A stretch of DNA of 64,000 bases from Solirubrobacter taibaiensis (GCA_027587225.1 JAPDDQ010000009.1:62001-126000), one strand, 5' to 3'; numbered from the stretch's first letter, positions 1 through 9,182 are shown. Numbers and translations: made by a program. Notes: generated from the letters alone by a model not told the origin.

Positions 1-2
1 TC

Positions 3-248
3 GAAGGGCCGGAGGCGAGTGTTGCGGCCACCGCGGCGCTCGACGTCATCTACGCCGTGCTCCGCGGCTACGCGCTCGACGACGACGCGGCGACGCACGC
101 CGCCCGCATCGTGCGCTCGGCCCTCCACGGCTTCGTCTCACTCGAAGTCGGCAACGGCTTCGGCTTCGACCTCGATCTCGACGAGAGCTTCGCGTTCCTC
201 GTGGCCGTGCTCGACCGCGGGCTCCAGTCAGACGAGCTGCGCGGGTAG
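3..248 (+). CDS. TetR-family transcriptional regulator, C-terminal fragment
   Basis: This is the end of a gene that begins before the window; the frame is open from base 3 to the TAG at 246-248. The visible 81 residues are all-helical. They contain the pattern HAARIVRSALHGFVSLE, followed by GNGFGFDLDLDESF and a final helix, which resembles the WHG-type ligand-binding C-terminus of actinobacterial TetR repressors. The DNA-binding domain lies outside the window, so the target cannot be inferred. The last 21 bases overlap, tail to tail, with the stop of the histidine kinase on the other strand. Confidence 0.75.
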   Translation, partial: EGPEASVAATAALDVIYAVLRGYALDDDAATHAARIVRSALHGFVSLEVGNGFGFDLDLDESFAFLVAVLDRGLQSDELRG

Positions 249-1310
249 CTGCACCGTGACGCACAGTCCGCCGGCGGCGCGGGGGATGAGCGTGAGGGTT
301 CCGTCGTGGGCCTCGGTGATGCTCTTGACGATCGCCAGGCCGAGCCCGACGCCGGCGTGATCGGTGCGGATGCGCTCGCTGCCGCGCCGGAACGGCTCGA
401 CGAGCGTGGCGACCAGCGCGGGGCTGAGCGGCTCGCCGGTGTTCACGACCGTGAGGACCACTGACTCGCGAGCCACGTTGGTGGTGACCCACACGGTGCC
501 GCCGCCGGGGAGGTTGTGGACGATCGCGTTGTGCACGAGGTTCGTGCACAACTGCAACAGCAGGGCGGGCGAGCCAACCGTGCGGGTCTCCTCGCCGGAC
601 ATCTCGAGGGTGAGCCCGCGTTCCTCGGCGAACGGCAGGAGCGACTCGGTGGCCTCTTCCGCGATCAGCGAGAGGTCCACGGGTTCACGGGCGAACGATC
701 GCTGGTCGGCGCGGGTGAGCAGCAGCAGCGCTTCGGTGAGGTCGATCGCTCGCGTGTTGACGGCGTAGAGACGGTCGACGAGCTCGGCGGGATCGCGGTT
801 GCGATCGCTGCGAGCGACATCGAGCAGCGTCTGTGTGATCGCCAGCGGCGTGCGCAGCTCGTGGGAGGCGTTGGCCGCGAACCGCTGCTGCTCGGCGACG
901 TGCGCTTCCAGGCGCGCGAGCATCGCGTCGAACGCGTCGGCGAGCTCACGGAACTCGTCGCTGCGGCCCGGGAGCTCGATCCGGTGGGCGAGCGATCCCG
1001 TTCCCGCCCGGCGAGCCGCGTCCGTGATCCGATTCAGGGGCGCGAGCATGCGACCGGCGAGCAGCCACCCGCCCACCAGGCCGAACACCAGCAAGAACAG
1101 GAGCGACATGGCCGCCGGCAGGCTGAAGCCGTTCAAGGGGTCAGAGCGCCACGGCCGGATCCACGGGAGCCCGAAGATGACCTGGTCGGGGATGTAGCGC
1201 AGGAGCGACACCCACACGACCACGAGCAGCAACCCGCCGGCCACCATGAGGAAGCCGGCGTAGCTGAGCGTGAGCTTGAGGCGAACGCTGAGGCCGGGCT
1301 CTCTATCCAC
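228..1310 (-). CDS. Membrane sensor histidine kinase (HAMP, HisKA, HATPase_c)
   Basis: A classical 360-residue sensor kinase that should autophosphorylate and pass phosphate to the OmpR-type regulator encoded just upstream. Two membrane helices (about 12-38 and 63-87) flank a short extracytoplasmic loop. A HAMP segment follows at about 88-140. The H-box ASHELRTPLA carries phospho-acceptor His150. The N-box NLVHNAIVHN and the G-box HAGVGLGLAIVKS complete the ATPase domain. A GTG start at 1310 is chosen because it overlaps the regulator stop by 8 bases and has GGGGG about 6 bases upstream; longer in-frame starts would run into the regulator gene. The small sensor loop resembles VanS-like or envelope-stress kinases, which fits the VanY homologue nearby; that link is inference. 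Confidence 0.9.
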   Translation of the reverse strand: MDREPGLSVRLKLTLSYAGFLMVAGGLLLVVVWVSLLRYIPDQVIFGLPWIRPWRSDPLNGFSLPAAMSLLFLLVFGLVGGWLLAGRMLAPLNRITDAARRAGTGSLAHRIELPGRSDEFRELADAFDAMLARLEAHVAEQQRFAANASHELRTPLAITQTLLDVARSDRNRDPAELVDRLYAVNTRAIDLTEALLLLTRADQRSFAREPVDLSLIAEEATESLLPFAEERGLTLEMSGEETRTVGSPALLLQLCTNLVHNAIVHNLPGGGTVWVTTNVARESVVLTVVNTGEPLSPALVATLVEPFRRGSERIRTDHAGVGLGLAIVKSITEAHDGTLTLIPRAAGGLCVTVQLPAQLV

Positions 1311-1977
1311 CGTTGCCCCCGGTGTCGATGCGGTACCCGGCGCCGGGCACGGTGGCGATGATCCAGGGCTCGCCGAGGCGTTTGCGCAGCGCCGAGACCG
1401 TGATGCGCACGGCGTTGGTGAACGGATTCGCGTGCTCGTCCCACGCCCGTTCCAGGAGCGTTTCGGCGCTGACGACACCGCCCTCGGCCGCGACCAGGAC
1501 TTCGAGCACAGCGAACTGCTTGCGGGTCAGCGCGACGTACCGACCGTCGCGGTACACCTCGCGGCGGAACGGGTCCAGCCGCAGACCGGCGATCTCCCGC
1601 ACCGGCGGCCGATGGTGGGCTCGCCGGCGATCGAGCGCGCGCAGCCGCAGCACGAGCTCCTGGAGCTCGAACGGCTTGGTCAGGTAGTCGTCGGCGCCGA
1701 GCTCGAACCCCGTGGTCTTGTCGTCGAGCCGGTCGGCGGCGGTGAGCATGAGGATCGGCATGCCGCTGCCGGAGTCCACGATGTGCTTGGCGATCTCGTC
1801 GCCGGTGGGGGCGGGAACGTCGCGGTCGAGCACGGCGATGTCGTAGGCGTTGACCACCAACAGCTCCATCGCGGTGGCCCCGTCGCCCGCGATGTCGGCT
1901 GCGATCGCCTGGAGGCGGAGGCCGTCGCGGATGGCTTGCGCCAGCAGGGGTTCGTCCTCGACCAGCAGCACGCGCAT
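1303..1977 (-). CDS. OmpR/PhoB-family response regulator
   Basis: A 224-residue two-domain regulator. The receiver domain begins MRVLLVEDEP (acidic pair Glu7/Asp8). It has phospho-acceptor Asp51 in LDRD and the conserved Lys in DYLTKPFEL. A winged-helix DNA-binding domain follows, with YVALTRKQFAVLEVL, a recognition-helix region around NAVRITVSALRKRLG and a GAGYRI wing. It is the first gene of a two-gene operon with the kinase, which overlaps it by 8 bases. It is transcribed away from the VanY/ABC-exporter operon at 2063, the obvious candidate target. The ATG at 1975-1977 sits 6 bases after a TAGCAT hexamer, so the transcript is probably leaderless. Confidence 0.93.
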   Translation of the reverse strand: MRVLLVEDEPLLAQAIRDGLRLQAIAADIAGDGATAMELLVVNAYDIAVLDRDVPAPTGDEIAKHIVDSGSGMPILMLTAADRLDDKTTGFELGADDYLTKPFELQELVLRLRALDRRRAHHRPPVREIAGLRLDPFRREVYRDGRYVALTRKQFAVLEVLVAAEGGVVSAETLLERAWDEHANPFTNAVRITVSALRKRLGEPWIIATVPGAGYRIDTGGNGG

Positions 1978-1983
1978 GCCCCG

Positions 1984-1989
1984 ATGCTA
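1984..1989 (-). promoter_or_regulatory. Probable leaderless -10 element of the OmpR-type regulator operon
   Basis: Read on the minus strand the bases are TAGCAT, followed by 6 bases and then the ATG. This matches the TANNNT-N6/7-ATG arrangement of leaderless actinobacterial promoters. No Shine-Dalgarno sequence fits in the 6-base gap. Confidence 0.5.
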
Positions 1990-2062
1990 GGGCCGGCGCA
2001 TATCGTCGGCGTATCGAAAACCGCATACGTGCGGGCAACACGTCCCCGTTCACGCTGGCGGC

Positions 2063-2653
2063 GTGACTTCCAGGCAACCAGCACGAATCGTGTACTACCG
2101 GACGCGGATCCGGTGGTTCCGGGTCGCCGGGCTGCTCGTCGTCTGCACGGCGATCGCCGCGGCGCTCGGCTACCAGAAGCCGGCGGCCTCCTTCCGGGCG
2201 GCGCCCCCGTTCGTCGCGGCGACGCCCTCCGCGACGGTCGCGGTCGACGAGGACCCGAGCGTGGCCAACCTCGACGCCGACCTGCGCGACGCCTTGCGGC
2301 AAGCGATGACCGACGCCGCCGCCGACGGCGTCGCGGTCACCGTCGACAGCGGCTGGCGCTCTCCCGAGCACCAGCAAGAGCTGCTCGACGAGGCGATCGT
2401 CAAGTACGGCTCGCAGGCGGAAGCGGCCCGCTGGGTGGCCACGCCCAACCGGTCGGCGCACGTGTCGGGGGACGCCGTCGACATCGGGCCGGCCGAGGCC
2501 ACGGCCTGGCTGTCCGCGAACGGAGCCCGGTACGGGCTCTGCCAGATCTACGCCAACGAGCCCTGGCACTACGAACTGCGCCCCGACGCCGGTGAGCAGG
2601 GATGCCCACCCATGTACGCCGACCCGACGCACGACCCAAGGATGCAGCCATGA
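2063..2653 (+). CDS. Membrane-anchored D,D-carboxypeptidase, VanY/M15B family
   Basis: Predicted zinc D-alanyl-D-alanine carboxypeptidase that trims peptidoglycan stem peptides outside the membrane. The 196 residues start with a basic cytoplasmic stretch and one membrane helix (about 20-37), then a linker and the catalytic domain. The M15 zinc motif SAHVSGDAVD gives His133 and Asp140. EPWHYEL supplies catalytic Glu166 and zinc ligand His169. SGWRSPEHQQ is the usual substrate-binding strand. The GTG start has GGCGG just upstream. It leads a five-gene run in which every junction overlaps by 4 bases (ATGA or GTGA), so it is probably co-translated with the lipoprotein and the ABC exporter. The VanRS-like pair across the divergent spacer may control it. 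Confidence 0.88.
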   Translation: MTSRQPARIVYYRTRIRWFRVAGLLVVCTAIAAALGYQKPAASFRAAPPFVAATPSATVAVDEDPSVANLDADLRDALRQAMTDAAADGVAVTVDSGWRSPEHQQELLDEAIVKYGSQAEAARWVATPNRSAHVSGDAVDIGPAEATAWLSANGARYGLCQIYANEPWHYELRPDAGEQGCPPMYADPTHDPRMQP

Positions 2654-3165
2654 CGTTCCGGCCCTTGACCGCCCTCGCCCTGATCGCCCTGATCGCCACC
2701 GGCTGTTCGGACACACCGACCGAGACCGAGACCGGTGCCGCCACGGAGACCGCCGCGCCCAAGAGCAAGGCGGTGCGGTTCTCCGAGTGCATGCGGCAGA
2801 ACGGCGTCAGCGAGTTCCCGGACCCCGAGCCGTCGGGCGAGCTGACGATCGACGGCGTGCTCAACGGCTCGTCGCTGGACTCGGAATCGGCGACGTGGAA
2901 GCAGGCCATCAGCGCGTGCAAGGACCTGCAGCCCTCGGGGTTCACGGGCCGCAAGGCCACGCCCAAGGAGCAGGACCAGCGCCTGGTCTTCGCGCAGTGC
3001 ATCCGCGAGCACGGCGTGACCGACTTCCCGGATCCCGGCCCTGGTGATCCCCTCGTCGACACGAACAAGATCCCGTCCTCGAACCGGGAGGGCGGCATGG
3101 ACGTCCTCAACGCCGCGATGGAGCAGTGCGGGGACGCCGTGCCCGACGGGGTGGGGGAGCGGTGA
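2650..3165 (+). CDS. Lipoprotein with duplicated Cys-Phe-Pro-Asp-Pro motif
   Basis: A 171-residue lipoprotein: a hydrophobic signal ends in the lipobox IATGC with Cys19 as the lipidated residue, then an acidic Thr-rich linker. The mature part is two copies of one unit. FSECMRQNGVSEFPDPEP (44-61) matches FAQCIREHGVTDFPDPGP (114-131), and each copy has a second Cys about 43 residues later (Cys47/Cys90 and Cys117/Cys160). I know this as an actinobacterial family found beside MacA/MacB-type genes, but no biochemical role. The ATG at 2650 overlaps the VanY stop as ATGA; an upstream ATG at 2602 would place 16 non-hydrophobic residues ahead of the signal and is rejected. Role inferred from context: envelope component of the exporter operon. 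Confidence 0.8.
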   Translation: MTFRPLTALALIALIATGCSDTPTETETGAATETAAPKSKAVRFSECMRQNGVSEFPDPEPSGELTIDGVLNGSSLDSESATWKQAISACKDLQPSGFTGRKATPKEQDQRLVFAQCIREHGVTDFPDPGPGDPLVDTNKIPSSNREGGMDVLNAAMEQCGDAVPDGVGER

Positions 3166-4042
3166 CGCGGAAGCCGTGGGTGCTGGCCCTGCTGGTCGTG
3201 ACCGGTTGCGGCGCGCAGGCGAGCCCGGCGACGCAGGCGCCGGCGGCGAGCACCGTCGAGGTGGAAAGGGGCGACCTCTCGGCCACGGTCGCGCTGAACG
3301 GGACGCTGACCTACCGGGCGCGGTCGGACGGCTCGCCCTACGCCCTGACCAACTACGCCCGCGGGATCTACACCAAGCTTCCGCGCGAAGGCGACAAGGT
3401 CCGCTGCGGCGACGTCCTCTACCGCGTGGACGGCGAGCCGGTACGGCTGCGGTGCGGAGCGGTTCCGCCCTACCGTGCGCTGCGCCGAGGCGATGCGGTC
3501 TTCCTGCCCAGGGCGGGGTGGATCTCCAAGGTGACCGGCGAACTCGGCGGACCCGCGCGACCGGGCGAACCGGTTGCCCAGGCCACGTCCGCCACGCTCG
3601 AGGTGCAGGTGGATCTCGAAGCCTCCCAGCAGGGTGAGGTGAGCGTCGGTGACCGCGCGCGCATCACGCTGCCCGGCAACCGGTCGGTGACGGGCAAGGT
3701 GCAACGGCTCGGGACCGTCGCCCAGACCCCCGAGCAGGACGGCGCTGTCGGCAGCGCGACGATCCCGGCCGCGATCGCGCTCGACGATCCCGCGCAGGCC
3801 CGCGGGCTCGACCACGCCCCGGTCCGGGTGGAGGTCACGACCAAGGGCGTGGAGAACGCCCTGAGCGTGCCCGTCACCGCGCTCGTCGGCAAAGCCGGCG
3901 GCGGGTTCGCGGTCGAGGTCGTGCGGGACGGCGAGCGCCGCGAACTGGTCGCCGTGCAGCTCGGCCTGTTCGACACCGGCAACGGACGGGTCGAGGTCAC
4001 GGGCGCCCTGGATGCCGGCGCGCGCGTGGTGGTCCCGTCGTC

Positions 4043-4046
<4 letters not shown>
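3162..4046 (+). CDS. Periplasmic-adaptor (HlyD/MacA-like) lipoprotein with peptidoglycan-binding-like segment
   Basis: A 294-residue extracytoplasmic adaptor for the ABC exporter encoded immediately downstream. A lipoprotein signal ends in VVTGC (Cys16). The segment VERGDLSATVALNGTL is the usual first beta-barrel strand of RND/ABC adaptors. A middle segment (about 60-110: REGDKVRCGDVLYRVDGEP, then FLPRAGWI) resembles the peptidoglycan-binding insertion common in Gram-positive adaptors. The C-terminal barrel carries SVPVTALV and a GRVEVTGALDAGARVVV end. The GTG at 3162 overlaps the preceding TGA by 4 bases, which decides the start. Gram-positive MacA-like proteins have no outer-membrane partner, so export is probably to the cell surface or wall. 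The substrate is unknown. Confidence 0.82.
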
Positions 4047-4704
<658 letters not shown>

Positions 4705-4708
<4 letters not shown>

Positions 4709-5907
4709 CCGTGCGGGACCGGCTCCGCGTCACGAGCGTCGGGCTGCGCGCCCGGCCGCTGCGCGCCGCGCTGTCCGCGCTCGGGATCGCGATCGGCACG
4801 GCCGCGATCGTCGCGGTCCTCGGGTTGTCGTCCTCCTCGCAGGCGGGCCTGCTCGCGGAGATCGACCGGCTCGGCACCAACCTGCTGACCGTCGAGCCTG
4901 GGCAGAGCCTCACCGGCGGGAAAGCGGTGCTGCCGCTCGAAGCGCCGGCGCGGATCACGCACCTGGGCAACGTCGAACGGGTGGCCCACACCGGGCTGAT
5001 GGAGCAGGAGAAGGTCTATCGCAGCTCGATGATCCCGGCGAGCAACACCGGTGGCCTGCAGGTGCGGGCCGCGAGCTTGAACCTGCCGTCCGTGCTCAAC
5101 ATCGGCGTCGCCCGCGGCCGCTGGCTGAACGCGGGAACGGCCCGCGTGCCGGTCACCGTGCTCGGCGCGGTCGCCGCCCAACGGCTGGGCGTCGACCGCA
5201 TCCGTCCCGACCATCGGGTCTGGCTGGGCGGTCAGTGGTTCAGCGTTGCGGGCATCCTGAAGCCCTCGCCGCTGGAACCCGACCTCGATGCCAGCGCGTT
5301 GATCGGCTACCCGGCGGCCGAGCAGTACCTCGGGTACGTGAGCCTGGTCCGCGGCCAGGCACAGGCCGGCCCGCCGAGCTCGATCTACGTGCGCACCGCC
5401 ACCGGCCATGAAGCGTCGGTGCAGTCGCTGCTCGCGCCGACCGCCAACCCCGAGGCGCCGATCGCGGTGAGCGTCAGCCAGCCGTCCGACGTGCTCACCG
5501 CCCGCGCCGCCGCGGCGGGCGCGTTCGACAGCCTCTTCCTCGGGCTCGGGGTGGTGGCCCTGATCGTCGGCGCCGTCGGTGTCGCGAACATCATGCTCAT
5601 CTCGGTGCTCGAACGCCGCTCGGAGATCGGCCTCCGCCGCGCCCTCGGCGCGACGCAGGGGCAGATCCGGGCGCAGTTCCTGGGGGAGTCGATCCTGCTT
5701 GCGCTGATCGGCGGCGCCGTCGGCGTGCTGGCCGGAATCGCGGCCACGGCCGTGTACGCGAGCACGAAGGGCTGGGCGGTCGTGATCCCGGTCGAGGCGT
5801 GGTCGGGCGGCATCGCGTCGGCGCTCCTGATCGGCGCGTTCGCCGGCCTGCTGCCCGCCGTGCGCGCGTCTCGGCTCCCGCCCGCGGTGGCCTTGCGCAC
5901 CGTGTGA
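4705..5907 (+). CDS. ABC transporter permease, MacB/FtsX type
   Basis: A 400-residue permease with the MacB plan. One N-terminal membrane helix (about 20-40, ALGIAIGTAAIVAVLGL) is followed by a large extracytoplasmic MacB_PCD-like domain to about 260. Three helices form the FtsX core, with the conserved segment ERRSEIGLRRALGATQGQI between the second and third. MacB-type transporters work mechanically across the membrane rather than moving cargo through it. The partner genes are the adaptor and ATPase immediately upstream. It is the last gene of the 2063-5907 operon; only 5 bases separate it from the convergent LysR gene. Confidence 0.92.
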
Positions 5908-5912
5908 CGGAG

Positions 5913-6824
5913 CTACTGCGTCGGTTGCCGTCGCGCGGACGCGGTCAGCGCCGCGAGGATGGCTTGGACCGCGGTGGTGGCGGCGAGCGCGGGGCGGGTG
6001 ACGGCGAAGACGTCGCGGCTCGGTTCGTTGTCGGGCGTGAGCGGGCGGATCACCACGTCCGCGCGCAGGACACCGAGTGCGAGCGACGGGATCAGGGCGA
6101 GCCCGAGCCCGGCCGCGACGAAGCCCTGGGCGGGGGAGTAGTCGTCGGCCTCCGCCACCCAGTGGGGCTCGAAGCCGGCCCGCCGGAAGGCGGCGTGGGC
6201 CTCGACGCGGCAACACCCCTTGTGCAGGCGCAGATCGACCCAGTGCTCGCCGGCGGCGTCCGCGAGCCTGACGGCGCGGCGCCTGGCCAGCCGGTGGCCG
6301 CGCGGGAGCAGGAGCCGGTACGGGTCCCGCAGGAGCGGGTGGTAGGCCAGCCCGTCGTCGTCGACCAATGGGCCGTGGCGCTCGATCAGCGCGACATCGA
6401 CGAGGCCACGACGAAGGAGCGCGAGCGCCTCTTCGGGATCGGTGTTGCGGAGCGTGACGTCGAGCGCGGGCAGCTCCGCCCGGACCTGCGCCAGCGCGGG
6501 CGGGATGAGCTCGGCGCCGGCGGACGCGAACGCCGCCAGGCGGAGGCTGCCGAGCTGGCCGGCGTTGAGCGCGATCAGCTCTGACTCGGCCTGGGCGAGT
6601 TGCTCGAAGATCCGTTCGGCGTGCTGGGCGAGCAGCTCGCCGGCGGGCGTCGGCCGCACGCCGCGGCCGGCCGGCTCCAGCAACACGGAGCCGGTCTCGC
6701 GTTCCAGGGCGGTGATCTGCTGGCTGATCGCTGAGGACGAGTAGCCGAGCTGGGTCGCGGCCTCCTTGACCGAACCGGTCGTGGCGACGGCGTGCAGCGC
6801 CTGGAGGCGTCGCGGATCGAGCAT
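5913..6824 (-). CDS. LysR-family transcriptional regulator
   Basis: A 303-residue LysR-type activator/repressor. The N-terminal helix-turn-helix is clear: LQALHAVATTGSVKEAATQL, then GYSSSAISQQITALERE. A two-lobed substrate-binding domain starts near residue 90 (LGSLRLAAFASAGAELIP). It is transcribed divergently from the MFS transporter at 6909, a common arrangement in which the regulator controls the exporter. A candidate T-N11-A box was not located with confidence. The ATG at 6824 lies 7 bases after a TACGAT hexamer, so the mRNA is likely leaderless. Confidence 0.92.
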   Translation of the reverse strand: MLDPRRLQALHAVATTGSVKEAATQLGYSSSAISQQITALERETGSVLLEPAGRGVRPTPAGELLAQHAERIFEQLAQAESELIALNAGQLGSLRLAAFASAGAELIPPALAQVRAELPALDVTLRNTDPEEALALLRRGLVDVALIERHGPLVDDDGLAYHPLLRDPYRLLLPRGHRLARRRAVRLADAAGEHWVDLRLHKGCCRVEAHAAFRRAGFEPHWVAEADDYSPAQGFVAAGLGLALIPSLALGVLRADVVIRPLTPDNEPSRDVFAVTRPALAATTAVQAILAALTASARRQPTQ

Positions 6825-6831
6825 GACCCTG

Positions 6832-6837
6832 ATCGTA
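6832..6837 (-). promoter_or_regulatory. Probable leaderless -10 element of the LysR gene
   Basis: On the minus strand this reads TACGAT, followed by 7 bases and the LysR ATG. The short gap leaves no room for a ribosome-binding site, as expected for a leaderless transcript. Confidence 0.5.
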
Positions 6838-6908
6838 CACGCCTGCTTAAGAGTCGTTGCCGTATCTGTGCTGGAACTTCACGCTCGCGGCGACCACGAT
6901 GGGTCGGG

Positions 6909-8096
6909 ATGACGAACAAGATCCTTCGACGCGCGTATCTCGCCCAAGGGGTCGGCGCCACGATCGACGGCATCGCCCTCTCGAGCGCGGTGCTCTACTT
7001 CAGCGTGCACGTCGGGATCGCGCCCGGGCACATCGGCCTCGTGCTCACGATCGCCACGCTGCTGGCGCTGCTCCTCGTGGTGCCGATCGGCATCGTGGCC
7101 GACGCGATCGGTCTCAAGGTCGCCGCCATCGCGCTCAGCGCCCTGGTCGTCGTGGCCTTCGCCGCGTACGCGCTCGCGCAGGGCGTCTGGCTGTACGCCG
7201 TCGGGGCGTGCCTGTTCATGGTCACCCAGGCCGGCCTCGGCGCGGTCCGCCAGGCCATCGTCGCCGACAACGTCGACCCCGCCGCCCGCGTCCGGGGGCG
7301 CGCCGTCATGCAGACGCTCCGGAACGCGGGGCTCGGGCTCGGCACCGTGGCGGGCACGCTCGCCGCGGTCTCGACGAGCGACACGCCGTTCGTCGTCGCG
7401 TTCGTCCTGGCGGCCGGACTCGCGCTCGGGTGCACCGCGATCTTCGCCGGCCTGCCGATCCGGGCGCGCGCCGAGCACGGCGCGCGGCAGCGGCCCGGCC
7501 TGATCGCACTGCGCGACCGCCGCTACCTCGGCATCTGCGCGCTCGCGTCGATGGTGTTGCTGACGATGCCGATCCTCGGCGTCCTGCTGCCGTTGTGGAT
7601 CACCGAGCACCTCCACGCGGCCAGTTGGGTGGCGCCGCTCACGCTCGGGCTCAACGCCGTGCTGGTGATCGGCGCGCAGACCCGCTGGAGCGCCCGCATC
7701 CTCACCGACACGCACGCCGCCGGGTCGCTGGCCATCGGCGCCGCCTCGCTGTTGGTCGGCTGCGTCCTCATCGGCACGGCCGACGGCAAGGCCGCGTTGC
7801 TCGTCGGCACCGCCTTGATCACCGTGGGGGAGATCACCGCCGGCGCCGGACTGTGGCACGTCGCGTTCACGCGCATCCCGACCACCGCGCCCGGCCAGTA
7901 CCAGGCCGTGTTCGGCATGTCCGAGTCCTTCGCCCGCGTGCTCGGACCGATGGCCGCGCTCCCGCTCGTGCTGGCCCTCGGCGCCACCGGCTGGCTCGTG
8001 CTCGGCGTCCTCATCGCCACGGCGGCCACGGCGCTGAGCCTGATCGCGCTGCGCAGCAGTCCCATGTGGTTGCGGGTGCAACCACACGCGCTATAG
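6909..8096 (+). CDS. MFS transporter
   Basis: A 395-residue major facilitator with about 12 hydrophobic segments. The loop between helices 2 and 3 is IGIVADAIGLK, a weak form of the MFS signature. Helix 4-5 carries GAVRQAIVADNVDPAARVRGRA, typical of the drug-exporter-like MFS groups. The start is ATG 6909, preceded by GGGTCGGG; the longer open frame back to 6792 crosses the divergent LysR gene and is rejected. The LysR gene next door is the likely regulator. The last 32 bases of the coding region also hold the promoter and operator of the yceI-marR operon. Confidence 0.87.
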   Translation: MTNKILRRAYLAQGVGATIDGIALSSAVLYFSVHVGIAPGHIGLVLTIATLLALLLVVPIGIVADAIGLKVAAIALSALVVVAFAAYALAQGVWLYAVGACLFMVTQAGLGAVRQAIVADNVDPAARVRGRAVMQTLRNAGLGLGTVAGTLAAVSTSDTPFVVAFVLAAGLALGCTAIFAGLPIRARAEHGARQRPGLIALRDRRYLGICALASMVLLTMPILGVLLPLWITEHLHAASWVAPLTLGLNAVLVIGAQTRWSARILTDTHAAGSLAIGAASLLVGCVLIGTADGKAALLVGTALITVGEITAGAGLWHVAFTRIPTTAPGQYQAVFGMSESFARVLGPMAALPLVLALGATGWLVLGVLIATAATALSLIALRSSPMWLRVQPHAL

Positions 8097-8116
8097 TGGT
8101 TGCAGTAGCAATCACT
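8065..8116 (+). promoter_or_regulatory. Double MarR-type operator over the yceI-marR promoter
   Basis: Two 22-base inverted repeats stand exactly 30 bases apart. The first (8065-8086) has perfect 9-base arms, TGTGGTTGC and GCAACCACA, around GGGT. The second (8095-8116) has AGTGGTTGC and GCAATCACT around AGTA, with one mismatch. A -35-like TTGCGG (8070-8075) lies in the first and a -10 TATAGT (8092-8097) enters the second, with 16 bases between them. MarR proteins bind dyads of this kind (TTGC-N-GCAA), so autoregulation by the MarR gene at 8705 is the simplest reading. Repeats are seen directly; the assignment is inference. Confidence 0.7.
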
Positions 8117-8136
8117 TCCGCAAAGAAGGAACCGCC

Positions 8137-8697
8137 ATGAGCACGAGCACCGCCACCACCACCGTCGTCCCGACCGGCACCTGGGCCGTCGACCGCGCGC
8201 ACTCGAAGGTCGGGTTCGCGGTCAAGCACATGGGCATCGCCACCGTCCGCGGTGAGTTCACGGACTTCGAGGGCACGCTCGAGATCGGGGCGAGCCTCGC
8301 CGACGCGAAGATCCGCGGCACGGTCAAGGCCGCCTCGGTGGACACCAACGAGGAGCAGCGCGACGCGCACCTGCGCTCGGCCGACTTCTTCAACGCCGAG
8401 ACCCACCCGGAGCTCGTCTTCGAGTCCACGCGCATCGAGGCCATCGACGACGAGACGTTCCGCATCACCGGCAACCTGACGCTCAACGGCGTGACCAACG
8501 AGCTCGTCCTCGACGCCGAGGTCAACGGCGTCGACATCGACCCGTACGGCAACGAGAAGGTCGGCCTCGAAGTCACGAGCCAGCTCAGCCGTGGCGACTA
8601 CGGCATGAAGTTCAATCAGGCCCTCGGCAGCGGCAACATGCTCGTCGCCGACAAGGTCAAGCTGGTCCTGGACATCTCGGCGGCCAAGCAGGCCTAG
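8137..8697 (+). CDS. YceI-family lipid-binding protein
   Basis: A 186-residue cytosolic YceI homologue. The family is an extended lipocalin-like barrel that binds isoprenoid chains. Family hallmarks are the opening GTWAVDRAHSKVGFAVKHM, the pair EFTDFEGTLEI, the central SVDTNEEQRDAHLRSADFF with its FNAETHPEL continuation, and GNLTLNGVTNEL. There is no signal peptide, unlike the E. coli protein, as is common in actinobacteria. AAGGA lies 7 bases before the ATG. It is the first gene of an operon with the MarR regulator 7 bases downstream. Such yceI-marR pairs often respond to organic hydroperoxides or phenolics; the inducer here is unknown. Confidence 0.92.
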   Translation: MSTSTATTTVVPTGTWAVDRAHSKVGFAVKHMGIATVRGEFTDFEGTLEIGASLADAKIRGTVKAASVDTNEEQRDAHLRSADFFNAETHPELVFESTRIEAIDDETFRITGNLTLNGVTNELVLDAEVNGVDIDPYGNEKVGLEVTSQLSRGDYGMKFNQALGSGNMLVADKVKLVLDISAAKQA

Positions 8698-8704
8698 TCG
8701 AGCC

Positions 8705-9157
8705 ATGGCCGCCATCGCCACTGATCGCTTCTCGGCTCAGGAGCTGGCGGCCTGGCGTGGGATGTTGCAGGTGCACTCGGAGCTGACGCAGGTGCTCGAC
8801 GCGCAGATGCGCGCCGAGCACGGCATGCCGGTCTCGATGTACGAGGTGCTGATGTTCCTCGGCGACGCCCCTGATCGCCGGCTCCGAATGGCCGAGATCG
8901 CCGAGCGCGTCCTGCTCAGCCGCAGCGGGCTCACGCGCCTCGTGGACCGGCTCGAAGCGCTCGGCTACGTGACCCGCTGCGCGTCCGAGGATGACGGGCG
9001 CGGCCTCTACGCCAAGCTCACCGACGCGGGCGTCACCAAGCTGGAGGAGGCCCGGCGTACGCACCTCGAGGGCGTGCGCGAGATCTTCCTCCAGCGCCTG
9101 AGCGACGCCGATCAGCGCGCACTGGCCGACATCTGGAGCCGGTTCGACGCGAGCTGA
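8705..9157 (+). CDS. MarR-family transcriptional regulator
   Basis: A 150-residue winged-helix dimer protein. The DNA-binding core reads RLRMAEIAERVLLSRSGLTR, then LVDRLEALGYVTRCASEDDGR, the classic recognition helix and wing. N- and C-terminal helices form the dimerisation region. It lacks a conserved redox Cys near the N-terminus (no OhrR-type Cys), so a ligand-binding rather than thiol-sensing mode is more likely. It is co-transcribed with yceI and is the probable binder of the two inverted repeats at 8065-8116. Confidence 0.93.
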   Translation: MAAIATDRFSAQELAAWRGMLQVHSELTQVLDAQMRAEHGMPVSMYEVLMFLGDAPDRRLRMAEIAERVLLSRSGLTRLVDRLEALGYVTRCASEDDGRGLYAKLTDAGVTKLEEARRTHLEGVREIFLQRLSDADQRALADIWSRFDAS

Positions 9158-9170
9158 GGCGGGCGCGGCT

Positions 9171-9176
9171 TACGAT
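9171..9176 (+). promoter_or_regulatory. Probable leaderless -10 element of the interrupted ilvD-family gene
   Basis: TACGAT is followed by CCCGCG and then the ATG at 9183, a 6-base gap that fits the leaderless pattern. It shows that the intended start is 9183, upstream of the in-frame stop codon. Confidence 0.45.
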
Positions 9177-9182
9177 CCCGCG

